A stretch of 64,000 bases of DNA, taken from the NCBI RefSeq assembly GCF_007859315.1, contig NZ_VOHA01000030.1, positions 1-64,000 of the forward strand. The letters are read 5' to 3'. The translations under genes were made by a program, and so were the position numbers. The stretch is from Reyranella sp. CPCC 100927 (GTDB lineage Bacteria > Pseudomonadota > Alphaproteobacteria > Reyranellales > Reyranellaceae). Every line of letters begins with the position of its first letter. Position 1 is the first letter of the stretch. Below are positions 17,027 through 25,508 of the stretch, piece by piece. A model generated the notes under the pieces. That model was not told where the DNA came from. It worked only from the letters and a program-made list of their open reading frames with translations, and ran no database searches.

Positions 17027-17614
17027 CTAAGGGTGTTCGTCGTAGTACTTTTGGGCGATCTGACGTTTGGCTGCGTTGGGCGCGATGACCGACAGTCGGC
17101 CATCGAGCAGCAGCTTCAAGACCTGGCGCACCATATACGCGTCGTCGCCGAGTTGGACCCGCATGCGTCCCGCGGCATTGTTGAACAGGTCCATGTCCTG
17201 TCGACGCACGGGGTTGTCGGGAATCTGTTCATGCAGCGAGGTCACGAACCCCGCTTCCTTGAAACCGACCTCGCGCGTCAGCACGGCGCTCCAGAAACAA
17301 TGCCTGAACGCATCACCCTCATCGTCTTCACCCGTGCGGCCGAAGATGGCGGCCTCCGTGTCGTACGCTTTCTTGGCCGTCGACTTCACTTTCAAGGCGA
17401 CCCAGGGATGGGTGACGAAATAGGCCTCCTCGGCGAGAGTCACGCTGCGACCCATGAGCTGTTCAATTTTCTTCAGCAGAAAATAGCCACCCAACAAGGC
17501 GACCACAGTGCCAGCGGCAACTACCAACGGCGCGGCCATAGGATCTCCGAACGATGAAGCGTCGTCGGACACTGTCATCGCGGGATGACCTGTCGTCTTG
17601 GCCTTGGACGACAC
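17027..17614 (-). CDS. DUF6973-like protein with N-terminal membrane helix
   Basis: 195 residues. Residues ~27-50 (AAPLVVAAGTVVALLGGYFLL) form one transmembrane helix. The C-terminal domain contains DAFRHCFWSAVLTREVG, then SLHEQIPDNP and MDLFNNAAGRMRVQLG. This DAFRHxxW...HE...NP...MDxxNNxxGR pattern is what I know from DUF6973 proteins, whose conserved His, Glu, Asp and Asn suggest a metal or hydrolytic site. The function is unknown. The annotated start is a GTG; an ATG at 17539, with GGAG five bases upstream, would start just before the membrane helix and is a good alternative. Confidence 0.65.
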   Translation of the reverse strand: MSSKAKTTGHPAMTVSDDASSFGDPMAAPLVVAAGTVVALLGGYFLLKKIEQLMGRSVTLAEEAYFVTHPWVALKVKSTAKKAYDTEAAIFGRTGEDDEGDAFRHCFWSAVLTREVGFKEAGFVTSLHEQIPDNPVRRQDMDLFNNAAGRMRVQLGDDAYMVRQVLKLLLDGRLSVIAPNAAKRQIAQKYYDEHP

Positions 17615-17737
17615 TTCGCCGCTGATTTTCCAGAGAAGAAGTGGGTCGATGGTAAGGGAACGGCACCAGCCTTACGCCGAGGCGCGAGTGCTACGTCGAA
17701 AGCGGTTCATCGTGTGATGGAACGCCATAGCCGTCGT

Positions 17738-17884
17738 CCTGACAGCCTGTGATTTTGAGCCCACGCCTGTCATCCCGAGCGTAGCGAGGGATCTTTTCGG
17801 CCGTGAACGGCTCATAAACCGCTGAAAGATTCCTCGCTACGCTCGGAATGACAGCATGGGCCAATAAAATCACAAGCTGTCAGG
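17738..17884. repeat. Long imperfect palindrome containing repeat family B, copy 1
   Basis: The family B core (17767-17854) has arms GTCATCCCGAGCGTAGCGAG and its complement. Outside it a second pair of arms extends the palindrome: CCTGACAGCCTGTGATTTT on the left and AAAATCACAAGCTGTCAGG on the right. The whole ~147 bases could form one long stem. It sits between the DUF6973-like gene and the SDR gene, both leftward. The remaining gene-free sequence up to 18086 shows nothing I can name. Confidence 0.8.
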
Positions 17885-18086
17885 AAGACAGTGGCAGCCG
17901 ACGCTTGCACGCTCCGGCCCGCCGGTCTCTGCGAGTGCTCCGTCGCGCCGTTCATCGCGGACGCATTCCCGATCAAGGCACTGCCTTCCGAAAGTTGGAC
18001 TCCCGAGCACCGCCGACGCAACGACCGAAACGCCGGGCCGGCACGCCAAAGACGTGCCCTCGCCCTGATCTACGAAGAACAATCGC

Positions 18087-18833
18087 CTACAATCCCTGCG
18101 CACCGGCAACCGCGATCGTCTGGCCGGTCACCCACGATGCCAGCGGCGAGGCGAGGAACAGCGCGACGTTCGCCACTTCCTCGGGATGCCCCATGCGCCC
18201 GAACGGAATCGACGCCAGTGTCGCGTTGTAAAGCGTCGGGTTCTCGGTCTTCCGCCGGTCCCACACGCCGCCGGGAAACTCGATCGAACCGGGAGCGATG
18301 CAGTTCACCCGGACCCGGTCCACGGCATACATCGCCGCCTGCGTCGTGGTGTAGTGGATCACCGCCGCCTTGATCGCACCGTAAGGCGGTTGCCGGGCAG
18401 CGGGATGAAGCGCGGCGATGGAGGAAATGTTCACCACGCTTCCCTGTGATTGCTTCAGCGCCGGCAGTGCCTCCTGTGTCGCATGCACGATCGACACCAT
18501 GTCGACGGCAAGGCTGCTGGTCCAGCCCTTATCGTCATCCGACGATCCGAAGGCCGATGCGTTGTTGACCAGGAGATCGACACCACCCAAAGCGGCGATG
18601 GCGTCGCGCACATAGCCGCGCACTGCCTCGCCCTGCGATAGGTCGGCACTGGCGGCATGGGCCTTGCGGCCGAGCTTGGCGATTTCGGACCGGGTTTCCT
18701 CCAGAGCCTTGCGGTCGCGGGCGCAGATCGATACGTCGCCGCCGCAGGTCGCAAAGCCCAGCGCGATCGCCTTGCCAATGCCCCGGCTGCCGCCGCAGAT
18801 GATGGCCTTCTTACCCGCAAAATCGATGTTCAT
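18087..18833 (-). CDS. Short-chain dehydrogenase/reductase (SDR)
   Basis: 248 residues, classical SDR. The cofactor motif is GGSRGIGKAIALGF (TGxxxGxG type), then NNAS near residue 90 and the catalytic region SSIAALHPAARQPPYGAIKA. Ser and the YxxxK pair (YGAIK) are present. The sequence at the cofactor strand end (CARDRKALEET) has Arg, compatible with NADP(H). The C-terminal WVTGQTIAVAGAQGL is the usual final strand. The ATG at 18833 has AGGAG upstream. The substrate is unknown and no pathway genes are adjacent. Confidence 0.88.
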   Translation of the reverse strand: MNIDFAGKKAIICGGSRGIGKAIALGFATCGGDVSICARDRKALEETRSEIAKLGRKAHAASADLSQGEAVRGYVRDAIAALGGVDLLVNNASAFGSSDDDKGWTSSLAVDMVSIVHATQEALPALKQSQGSVVNISSIAALHPAARQPPYGAIKAAVIHYTTTQAAMYAVDRVRVNCIAPGSIEFPGGVWDRRKTENPTLYNATLASIPFGRMGHPEEVANVALFLASPLASWVTGQTIAVAGAQGL

Positions 18834-18958
18834 GGTGCTGCTGTCTCCTCGTCGTCCTGCCGGCTTCTCGGGCGCATGGACGCGCCATCGCCGCCGCATT
18901 CACCCATCATATCCGAAGCCAAGATGCCGGGGATCAGGCCTATTGGTGATACCGTCCT

Positions 18959-19308
18959 TCACATCTCGTTTTGCAGCTCGCCATAGCGCCGCAACACCAG
19001 AGTCACGGCTCCCATCAGTGGACCGTCCCCGGCAAAGCGCGCGGGTATGACCCTGACTCGGTGCGCCCGGCTGAGTTGCGCGCGTTTCAACAGCGTGTGA
19101 CGCTCGTATGCGGCTTCGAGCGGTTCGAGCAGCAACTGCCCAGCCGCCAAGCCACGGCTGCCCACCACGACAACACCTGGATTGAGAATGGAGCCGATGA
19201 TGCCCAGGCCCCGACCAGCCGCGTCGGCGGTGCCCGCGATGGCATGGCGGCAGCTGGTATCGCCCGCGGCGGCGCGTCCGATCACGTCGTCGATCGTCAG
19301 CGACCGGC
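18959..19308 (-). pseudogene. C-terminal remnant of a ROK-family regulator or sugar kinase
   Basis: The minus strand reads LTIDDVIGRAAAGDTSCRHA, then GLGIIGSILNPGVVVVGSRG and PARFAGDGPLMGAVTLVLRR. These are the end of the ROK fold (NagC/XylR type). The N-terminal HTH, ATP-binding DxGxT and the zinc motif are missing. Homology stops abruptly near 19308, where an SDR remnant in the other orientation begins. Confidence 0.65.
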
Positions 19309-19317
19309 GCAAGCGTG

Positions 19318-19443
19318 CAGCCCCAGTCGCTGAAGAAGACGCTGCTCGAGGAGGAGGTCGCGCGCGCCGCCCTCTTCCTCGCCGCAAACGACAGCCGCAC
19401 GATCACCAGGCAATCGCTGATCGTCGACGCCGGCCTGCGCTGA
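19318..19443 (+). pseudogene. C-terminal remnant of a short-chain dehydrogenase
   Basis: The plus strand reads LLEEEVARAALFLAANDSR, then TITRQSLIVDAGLR and a stop. This is the last ~40 residues of an SDR (the E-V-A-x-A-x-x-F-L-A...G-Q-x-x-x-V-D-G-G-L pattern). No start or cofactor domain precedes it. It meets the ROK remnant head to head. Confidence 0.7.
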
Positions 19444-19474
19444 TCCGTACGCCAGGCTGGCAGACGAGACGCGC

Positions 19475-20539
19475 TCAAGGCACCGAGGCGCGGTGCGCAG
19501 CCCGCACCACGAAGCTGTCGAGCATACCAATGAAGGTCGCGGCCCAGGCGGCGAGCGCGATCAGCATGAACGCCTTGGACAGCGGCAACAGGAACGGCGC
19601 ATCGACGATGCGCGTCAGATGCCAGCTGGAGACGGCGTACATGCCCAACGGAAAGACGCCGCCCCAATAGAGCGGATCGTAGGCGAAGGGCACACCGCGG
19701 ATCAGGTAGCGCCACACGCCCAGCACCACGAGCATGGGGATCCACCAGCTGGCCACGGCCCAGAAGAACAAGGCACCGCCCTTCATGAAGGCCGCGATGT
19801 CGCCGACGACAGGCGACAGCGCGGCGTGCTCGGCCAGGATGGATCCGGCCAGCGCGGAAATCGCCACGGCCCCCATGTTGATCCAGTAGGTGGGCGTCAG
19901 ATCCGCGGGCGACATCCGCACGAACGTGTAGCGGAAGAAGATCAGCGTCATGATCCAGAGATAGACGGCGCCGCCACCCAGCCACAGCACCAGTGCCGCG
20001 AACATCAGCGGCTGATGCAGATGCGCCGGCACCGCGTCCGGCAGGACCAGGACGGTCAGGATCGCCACCGACTGCGCCGCCACGACGATGACCAGCCAGC
20101 CGCCATTGAGGCCCTCGGCCAGGCTGGGCTTGTCGGCCTTGACCGTGAGCACCGCGAGAACGCCGTAGGTGACGACGGCCCACAGCGCCACCGCGACGAT
20201 CCAACACACGATGGCCACATCGGTGGCCGCCAGCAGCAACAGGCTCTGCGTGCCGAACACGGCGGTGGCGGCCACCGCCGTGAAAAAGCCGACACCGCGG
20301 CTGTGGCTTGCGATGTCGGCGGCGAAAGCACGGGGATGGCGCAGGACGCGCGCCAGCGTCGCCGCCAGCAGCACGGCGAGAAACAGGGCGTTGAGCCAGA
20401 ACAGGACGATCGGCACCAGCGCCACGCCGTGAAGATCGGCGGCGATCGACACGATCCCGGTGGCCATGACGAGCGCGTAGTAGGCGGGATGCAGGGTTTT
20501 CAGCTCATCGCGCCGACCACGCTCGAAACGAAGCTTCAT
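19475..20539 (-). CDS. TDT family transporter (tellurite-resistance/dicarboxylate type)
   Basis: 354 residues with about ten predicted membrane helices. The opening LKTLHPAYYALVMATGIVSIA matches the conserved first helix of the tellurite-resistance/dicarboxylate transporter family (TehA, Mae1, SLAC1-like). These are trimeric channels or carriers for anions such as malate, sulfite or chloride. The ATG at 20539 is preferred over a longer upstream frame because it falls just before the conserved helix. The extreme C-terminus is duplicated as a fragment at 16888-16977. The substrate is not determinable. Confidence 0.85.
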   Translation of the reverse strand: MKLRFERGRRDELKTLHPAYYALVMATGIVSIAADLHGVALVPIVLFWLNALFLAVLLAATLARVLRHPRAFAADIASHSRGVGFFTAVAATAVFGTQSLLLLAATDVAIVCWIVAVALWAVVTYGVLAVLTVKADKPSLAEGLNGGWLVIVVAAQSVAILTVLVLPDAVPAHLHQPLMFAALVLWLGGGAVYLWIMTLIFFRYTFVRMSPADLTPTYWINMGAVAISALAGSILAEHAALSPVVGDIAAFMKGGALFFWAVASWWIPMLVVLGVWRYLIRGVPFAYDPLYWGGVFPLGMYAVSSWHLTRIVDAPFLLPLSKAFMLIALAAWAATFIGMLDSFVVRAAHRASVP

Positions 20540-20695
20540 GCCCCTGTCCCCACTGTCCACCGAACGCGCAACGATGGTGCTGCTTCGAGGCCGACGCCGC
20601 AGACGTCTGCCGCCAGCCTCGACCGCACCATATTCCCGTAACGCCGTCCGCTCCACGTGCACCTTGCACCGCTCAGCGATGCAGGCCCGTCCGGC

Positions 20696-21772
20696 CTAAA
20701 TTGCCGGGCGGCTGTCGGCGAGGCGCGGGTAGTCGGTGTAGCCGCGCGCGCCGGCGCTGTAGAACGTCGACGCATCAGGTGGGTTGAGCGCAGCACCGCG
20801 ACGGAAACGCTCGATGAAATCGGGGTTGGCCAGTGCCCAGCGCCCCACGGGCGCGATGTCGGCGAGGCCGGCCTCGATGTCGGCCATCGCCGCCTCGAGC
20901 GGACGGTTGATGCGGTTGACCAGCAGGGTCCGCGGCCAGGCGGCGCGGATGCGCTTCAGCAGCGCATCGTTGCCGCCATGCGCGATATGCAGGTAGGCGA
21001 GATCGAGCCTGGCGAGTTCCTCGACCACATGAAGGTAGAGCGCTTCATGGTCGTCGCCCTCGACGATGCCGCCCAGCCGCGACCCGGGCGACAGGCGAAT
21101 GCCGGTGCGATCGGGTCCGATCTCGGCGGCGATCGCCGCCGCAACCTCGAGCCCGAAACGCGCCCGGTTCACCATCGAAGCGCCATAGGCGTCGGTGCGC
21201 GTGTTGGCATTGGGCGAGAAGAATTGCTGGATCAGGTAGCCGTTGGCGCCGTGGATCTCGACGCCGTCGGCGCCGGCTTCGATGCTCCTGGCCGCGGCAT
21301 GGCGGTAATCGGCAATCGTGGCGCGGATCTCGTCCGCCGTCAGCATCCGCGGCGTTGGCGTCGGCTGGGGACCGTTGCGGGTGTGCAGCGTCTCGCCCGA
21401 CGCGATGGCCGACGGCGCCACCGGCAGGCGGTGGTGCGGCGGGTTGTCGGGGTGGCCCATGCGGCCAACATGCATCAGCTGGACGAAGAGACGACCACCA
21501 CGGCCGTGCACCGCCTGGGTGATGCGGCGCCAGCCCTCGACATGGCGATCGGTGTAGATGCCGGGCGTGCTCAGATAGCCCTGCCCGTCCGCCGAGGGCT
21601 GCGTACCTTCCGTGATCAGCAACCCGAGCGCGGCCCGCTGGCTGTAGTATTCGGCGGCGAGGTCGCCCGGCGTGCCGTCGTCCGCGGCCCGGCTGCGGGT
21701 CATCGGCGACATGGCAAAGCGGTGCGGCAGGCTGATGCGGCCGACCGTGATGGGATCCCAAACGCTGCTCAT
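20696..21772 (-). CDS. Old yellow enzyme family NADH:flavin oxidoreductase
   Basis: 358 residues of an FMN TIM barrel. It opens WDPITVGRISLPHRFAMSPMTRSRA, as in N-ethylmaleimide reductases. The substrate-binding pair of OYE appears as DGVEIHGANGYLIQQFF; RSIEAGADG and NTRTDAYGASMVNRARF are also standard. The position usually Tyr/His/Asn at the pocket is HGAN. Such enzymes reduce activated C=C bonds of enones or nitro compounds using NAD(P)H. AGAGGAG lies eight bases before the ATG. A decayed LysR gene sits divergently upstream, so its regulator was probably lost. Confidence 0.92.
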   Translation of the reverse strand: MSSVWDPITVGRISLPHRFAMSPMTRSRAADDGTPGDLAAEYYSQRAALGLLITEGTQPSADGQGYLSTPGIYTDRHVEGWRRITQAVHGRGGRLFVQLMHVGRMGHPDNPPHHRLPVAPSAIASGETLHTRNGPQPTPTPRMLTADEIRATIADYRHAAARSIEAGADGVEIHGANGYLIQQFFSPNANTRTDAYGASMVNRARFGLEVAAAIAAEIGPDRTGIRLSPGSRLGGIVEGDDHEALYLHVVEELARLDLAYLHIAHGGNDALLKRIRAAWPRTLLVNRINRPLEAAMADIEAGLADIAPVGRWALANPDFIERFRRGAALNPPDASTFYSAGARGYTDYPRLADSRPAI

Positions 21773-21904
21773 CGGTATGCTCCTCTGGACATGCGCGCCG
21801 TCCGGTCCGGAACAGCGCGTTGCATTGCCTGCCCATATGAGTCGTTCCGATATCGGATCGAAGATGCCATTGTTGAGATGGATCGTCTCGAAAGTGGGCC
21901 AATC

Positions 21905-22139
21905 ATGGACCGCTATGACGCTTTCATTCGCGTCAACCCGCACGCCGAGGAACGCCTGGTCGGGCGCTGTTTCGCGCGACGAGATGCTGGTGGTAACGCC
22001 GCCGACGGTGCGACCGATCGAACTCAGGGCGCTGCATCGCCCGCGGTGGCTGGTCAATCCGAAGGTGACGGCGTTCGTCACCTTCCTGGTGGAAGCCTTT
22101 CCCGATCGGCTGCTGCAGAACTGGCAACCCGCCCGGTGA
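21905..22139 (+). pseudogene. Remnant of a LysR-type regulator divergent from the OYE gene
   Basis: MDRYDAFIRV at 21905 looks like a LysR N-terminus. In a different frame, PTVRPIELRALHRPRWLVNP followed by KVTAFVTFLVEAF and a stop at 22137-22139 is a typical LysR C-terminus. The HTH completion and most of the effector domain are missing, implying a deletion plus frameshift. Confidence 0.5.
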
Positions 22140-22371
22140 AGCGCGACCGCGTTCAAGAAGATGCGATCATCAGCGGACCCGACTTCTTAGGACCAATCAA
22201 ATACGCCCGACTTCGAGGCGGTCATATGGTCGCGCGCTCAGGAAAGCCCATCTGCCGTCGAACAACGACTTTGCGTTGCCAAAGACCGTCGAACGCGACA
22301 ATCTGATTCGGCGAGGCCATCCGGCGGGGGAGATGCTCGGCTGGCCGATCAAAACCAGGACGTCGAGCAAG

Positions 22372-23130
22372 ATGCCATCCACCGCGCGCGACCACGCTCG
22401 CATTTGCCGTGGCTGTTGGGACCAGATGCGCGTGCCAATCCCGATCCGGGGTCCTCTGGCATTCCCGTTCCGCGTCTGCGGCATCACGCGAAGCAAGATG
22501 AACCCGAACATCTGCACGATCTGCGAGCGTTCGTTCAGCTTCGTCAAGAAACAGCGGCATATCTCGGCCACCGTCACCATCCTGTTCGCCGATATCCGGG
22601 GCTATACCCATTTGTCGGAGCGGATAAACCCCGTGGTCCTGAGCGAGATCGTCAGCCTGTTCCAGGATCAATGCGCCCAGGCCATCTGGAACAACGACGG
22701 CATCGTCAACAAGCAGATGGGCGACGGCCTGATGGCGATCTTCAACTTTCCGATCAAGATCGCGCACCATGCCAGCGCCGCCGTACAAGCGGCGCTCGAC
22801 ATCCAGCGGCATTGCACGGCGGCACTCAACGATCTGGCGTCGCGCCAGGGTGAGCCGGCGGCCGACGGCGTTGGTGTCGGCGTCGGCGTTCACACCGGCC
22901 TGGTCGAGATCGGCGAATTCTCGACGTTCCGCAGCGAATTCACTGCGATCGGCGGCGCCGTCAATCTGACAGCCCGGCTCGAATCGCAGGCAGCGGCCGG
23001 CGAAATCCTGGTCTCGGCGGCGGCCGCCGCACAAGCCGCCGATCTCGTCGCCGGCGCCCAGACGCGCTCGCTGTCGCTCAAGGGCATCGAGCACCCTGTC
23101 ACGGCCCATGTCCTGGGCAAAGGCCACTGA
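22372..23130 (+). CDS. Class III adenylate/guanylate cyclase-like protein
   Basis: 252 residues with the start chosen here. An N-terminal segment (PIRGPLAFPFRVCGITRSKM) leads to NPNICTICERSF with a CxxC pair, then the catalytic domain from ~70. VTILFADIRGYTHLSERI carries the first metal Asp, NKQMGDGLMAIFNFP the second, and AIGGAVNLTARLESQA the Asn/Arg pair that stabilises the transition state. It would make cAMP or cGMP in the cytoplasm as a dimer. Start choice is uncertain: TTG at 22276, ATG at 22333, 22372, 22426 or 22498 are all in frame and none has a strong ribosome-binding site. Confidence 0.8.
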   Translation: MPSTARDHARICRGCWDQMRVPIPIRGPLAFPFRVCGITRSKMNPNICTICERSFSFVKKQRHISATVTILFADIRGYTHLSERINPVVLSEIVSLFQDQCAQAIWNNDGIVNKQMGDGLMAIFNFPIKIAHHASAAVQAALDIQRHCTAALNDLASRQGEPAADGVGVGVGVHTGLVEIGEFSTFRSEFTAIGGAVNLTARLESQAAAGEILVSAAAAAQAADLVAGAQTRSLSLKGIEHPVTAHVLGKGH

Positions 23131-23194
23131 CGGCGCAAGCGGGAGCGCTGCGGCACAAGTGCGCCGACCGCGCCGGCTCACATGTGCGACATGA

Positions 23195-23532
23195 AGAATT
23201 CACCACGGAGGCACAGAGGACACAGCACGGCCGTTGGCCGCAACCAAAGTAAGGTGAAGCGAGTGCGTGATGGCGCTGGTGACGGGTCGGACCGCGTCGC
23301 TCCAGCGACGCCCCGACGCGCAGCGGCGGATCATGAGCGCCGCTGGAGCGGCGCGGTCCCAGCCGTCGCCAGGACGGCATTCACTGGCCGAGCCACCGCA
23401 AGGAGAAATCGTCGCAGTGCACGACGATTCTTGAGGTCAGTAATACAGAGAACATTCTTCGCGCGCGCCGAAGGTGCGCCGTGGCCTTATCTCCGTGTGC
23501 CTCTGTGTCCTCTGTGCCTCCGTGGTGAATTC
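23195..23532. repeat. 338-bp element bounded by ~38-bp inverted repeats (family C and D modules)
   Basis: The left end starts GAATTCACCACGGAGGCACA and the right end is its near-exact complement, finishing TGCCTCCGTGGTGAATTC. Inside are a family D module (23282-23375, GCGCCGCTGGAGCGGCGCGG, CCCAGCCGTCGCC) and the inverted GCACGACGATTCTTGAGGTC module. No reading frame inside looks real. The layout resembles a MITE. It fills most of the gap between the cyclase and the hydrolase genes. Confidence 0.7.
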
Positions 23533-23604
23533 TTCTTCCTCGGGACCGCGCGTTCGTGCGGGCGACACACCGCAGGGTCCTTCGCTTGGTCCTGCGCCTG
23601 CACA

Positions 23605-24540
23605 TCACGATGAAAAGAAATCCAGCAGTGCCGTGATCGTCTCCTGGGGCCGCTCTTCCTGCAGCGTGTGGCCGCAATCGAAGGCGCGTCCCTCGACGTG
23701 GAGCGCCTTCTCGCGCCAGGCTTCGGGAACGTCGAACAGCACGTCGATCGAACCCTTCGCGCCCCAGATCGCGAGCAGCGGTACCCTGATCCGCGCGTCG
23801 GCGTCCTCGGCATCGTGGACCAGGTCGATCGTCGCGGCGGCGCGGTAGTCCTCGCAGATGGCGTGACGCGTCGCCGGGTCGCTGTAGCAGCGCAGGTACT
23901 CGGCAAAGGCCTCGGGCTCGGTGGCGCCGGGCGTCTTGAGCTGGCCATCGATGTGCCGGCGCAGAAAGAATTCAGGATCGGCGGCGATCAGGCGCTCCGG
24001 CAGCGGCGCCGGCTGGATGAGAAAGAACCACCAGAAATAACGGGTCGCGAGCTCCTTGTCGGTGCGCGCATACATGGTCGCCGTCGGCACGACGTCCATG
24101 ACGGCGATGCGCGTGACGGTGTCGGGATGATCAAGCGCCATGCGATGGGCGACACGGCCGCCGCGGTCATGACCGGCGACGGCGAAACGCGGATGTCCCA
24201 ACGCCTGCATCAGCGCGACCTGGTCGCGGGCCATGCTGCGCTTGGCATAGGCCCTGTGGTTCTCGCCACCCGGTGGCTTGCTGCTGTCGCCGTAGCCGCG
24301 CAAATCGGCGGCGACGACCGTGAACCGCTCCGCCAATGCCGGCGCGATCTTGCGCCATGTCACGTGGGTCTGCGGATGGCCGTGCAGCAGCAGAAGCGGC
24401 GGTCCCTTGCCGCCGACCGCCGCCCGGATGGTGATGTCGGCGCCGACGGCGACATCGAGGAGACGGAAGCCCGCCAGAAGAGGCGCCGCGCCGAGATCGG
24501 CGATCGCCCGGTGGGACGCGTGATCGTTGAACGTCGTCAT
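23605..24540 (-). CDS. Haloacetate dehalogenase-like alpha/beta hydrolase
   Basis: 311 residues. The oxyanion loop is LLHGHPQTHVTW, the nucleophile region AGHDRGGRVAHRMALDHP (Asp125 with Arg126 and Arg129), and the catalytic His lies in DCGHTLQEE near residue 297. Asp as nucleophile plus HDRGGR is the hallmark of fluoroacetate/haloacetate dehalogenases and some epoxide hydrolases. The halide pocket, usually His-Trp, reads FWWFFLIQPAPLPE here, i.e. Trp-Trp, so halide specificity may differ. DLRGYGDSSKP and IWGAKG also match the family. It is monocistronic. Confidence 0.8.
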   Translation of the reverse strand: MTTFNDHASHRAIADLGAAPLLAGFRLLDVAVGADITIRAAVGGKGPPLLLLHGHPQTHVTWRKIAPALAERFTVVAADLRGYGDSSKPPGGENHRAYAKRSMARDQVALMQALGHPRFAVAGHDRGGRVAHRMALDHPDTVTRIAVMDVVPTATMYARTDKELATRYFWWFFLIQPAPLPERLIAADPEFFLRRHIDGQLKTPGATEPEAFAEYLRCYSDPATRHAICEDYRAAATIDLVHDAEDADARIRVPLLAIWGAKGSIDVLFDVPEAWREKALHVEGRAFDCGHTLQEERPQETITALLDFFSS

Positions 24541-24726
24541 GACCTGTCCAGCACTACCACCGCGGCGGTGGAACGGCCAGACGACGCGATCGCATCGGGC
24601 GTCCGTCGTTTCCACCGCCGGACCTGCCAGCGCCCGCCCCCGGAATCCCGCCACACTTGTCACTCCCGCGGCGCATGATCGGACACCTAGTGTGAGCAGG
24701 AGATGGCACACGATGGAGACGGAGCG

Positions 24727-25455
24727 ATGACGACAAAAGATGTACCTGCGATCGTCGATCGGGCCACGTTCCAAGCGGAACTGGATACGCTGCGGGCGCG
24801 CGAGAAGGCTCACACCCGGGAAGAAGACGCCATTGCCGCAGCCCGCCGACGACTGCCCATGGTCGCGGTGGATGGCGCAACGCCGCTGGTCGGCGACCAG
24901 GGCACCGTGACGCTGTTGGATGCGTTTGAAGGTCGCCGGATGCTGCTCGCCTACTACTTCATGTGGCATGCCGGCCAGCCGGCGCCGAAGCAGTGCGAGG
25001 GGTGCACCCTCTATACCGCGCAGGTCCGCGAGCTGTCGTTCCTGCATTCCCGCGATGTCACCTACGCCACGTTCTGCCAGGGGCCGTACGCCGAAAGCGC
25101 CCGGTACCGCGACTTCATGGGCTGGCAGACGCCGTGGTACTCGGCGCAGGGCTCGCTCGACACGCTGCTGGTGGGACGGCGAATCGGCATGATGCATCTC
25201 GTCAGCTACCTGCGGGAAGGATCGCAAGTCTTCGAGACCTATTGGACGACGGGGCGCGGCGTCGAGATGATGGGCAACAGCTACGCCTTGCTCGACCTGA
25301 CGGTTTACGGGCGGCAGGAGGCCTGGGAGGACTCGCCCGCCGGCTGGCCGCGGTGGCAAGGCGGGCACTACTACCGCACCGATGGACGTCCCATCGTCCA
25401 GTGGCCGCGCGTGAAGGCCGGGCATTCCGACGACCTGGGGACGGGCAAAGCCTGA
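24727..25455 (+). CDS. DUF899 family thioredoxin-like protein
   Basis: 242 residues. LLAYYFMWHAGQPAPKQCEGCT, TFCQGPYAES, FMGWQTPWYS and SYALLDLTVYGRQEAWEDSP follow the DUF899 pattern closely. The family has a thioredoxin-like fold; here the only CxxC (QCEGCT) is at the position equivalent to the active-site loop. No reaction has been established for the family to my knowledge. ATG 24727 has GACGGAG upstream; an ATG at 24703 is less likely. It diverges from the hydrolase gene. Confidence 0.85.
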   Translation: MTTKDVPAIVDRATFQAELDTLRAREKAHTREEDAIAAARRRLPMVAVDGATPLVGDQGTVTLLDAFEGRRMLLAYYFMWHAGQPAPKQCEGCTLYTAQVRELSFLHSRDVTYATFCQGPYAESARYRDFMGWQTPWYSAQGSLDTLLVGRRIGMMHLVSYLREGSQVFETYWTTGRGVEMMGNSYALLDLTVYGRQEAWEDSPAGWPRWQGGHYYRTDGRPIVQWPRVKAGHSDDLGTGKA

Positions 25456-25508
25456 ACGCGGCCGTCCGCACCATAAGCGCCTGCCGTTGCTTCCCATCGA
25501 CAGGCGCG

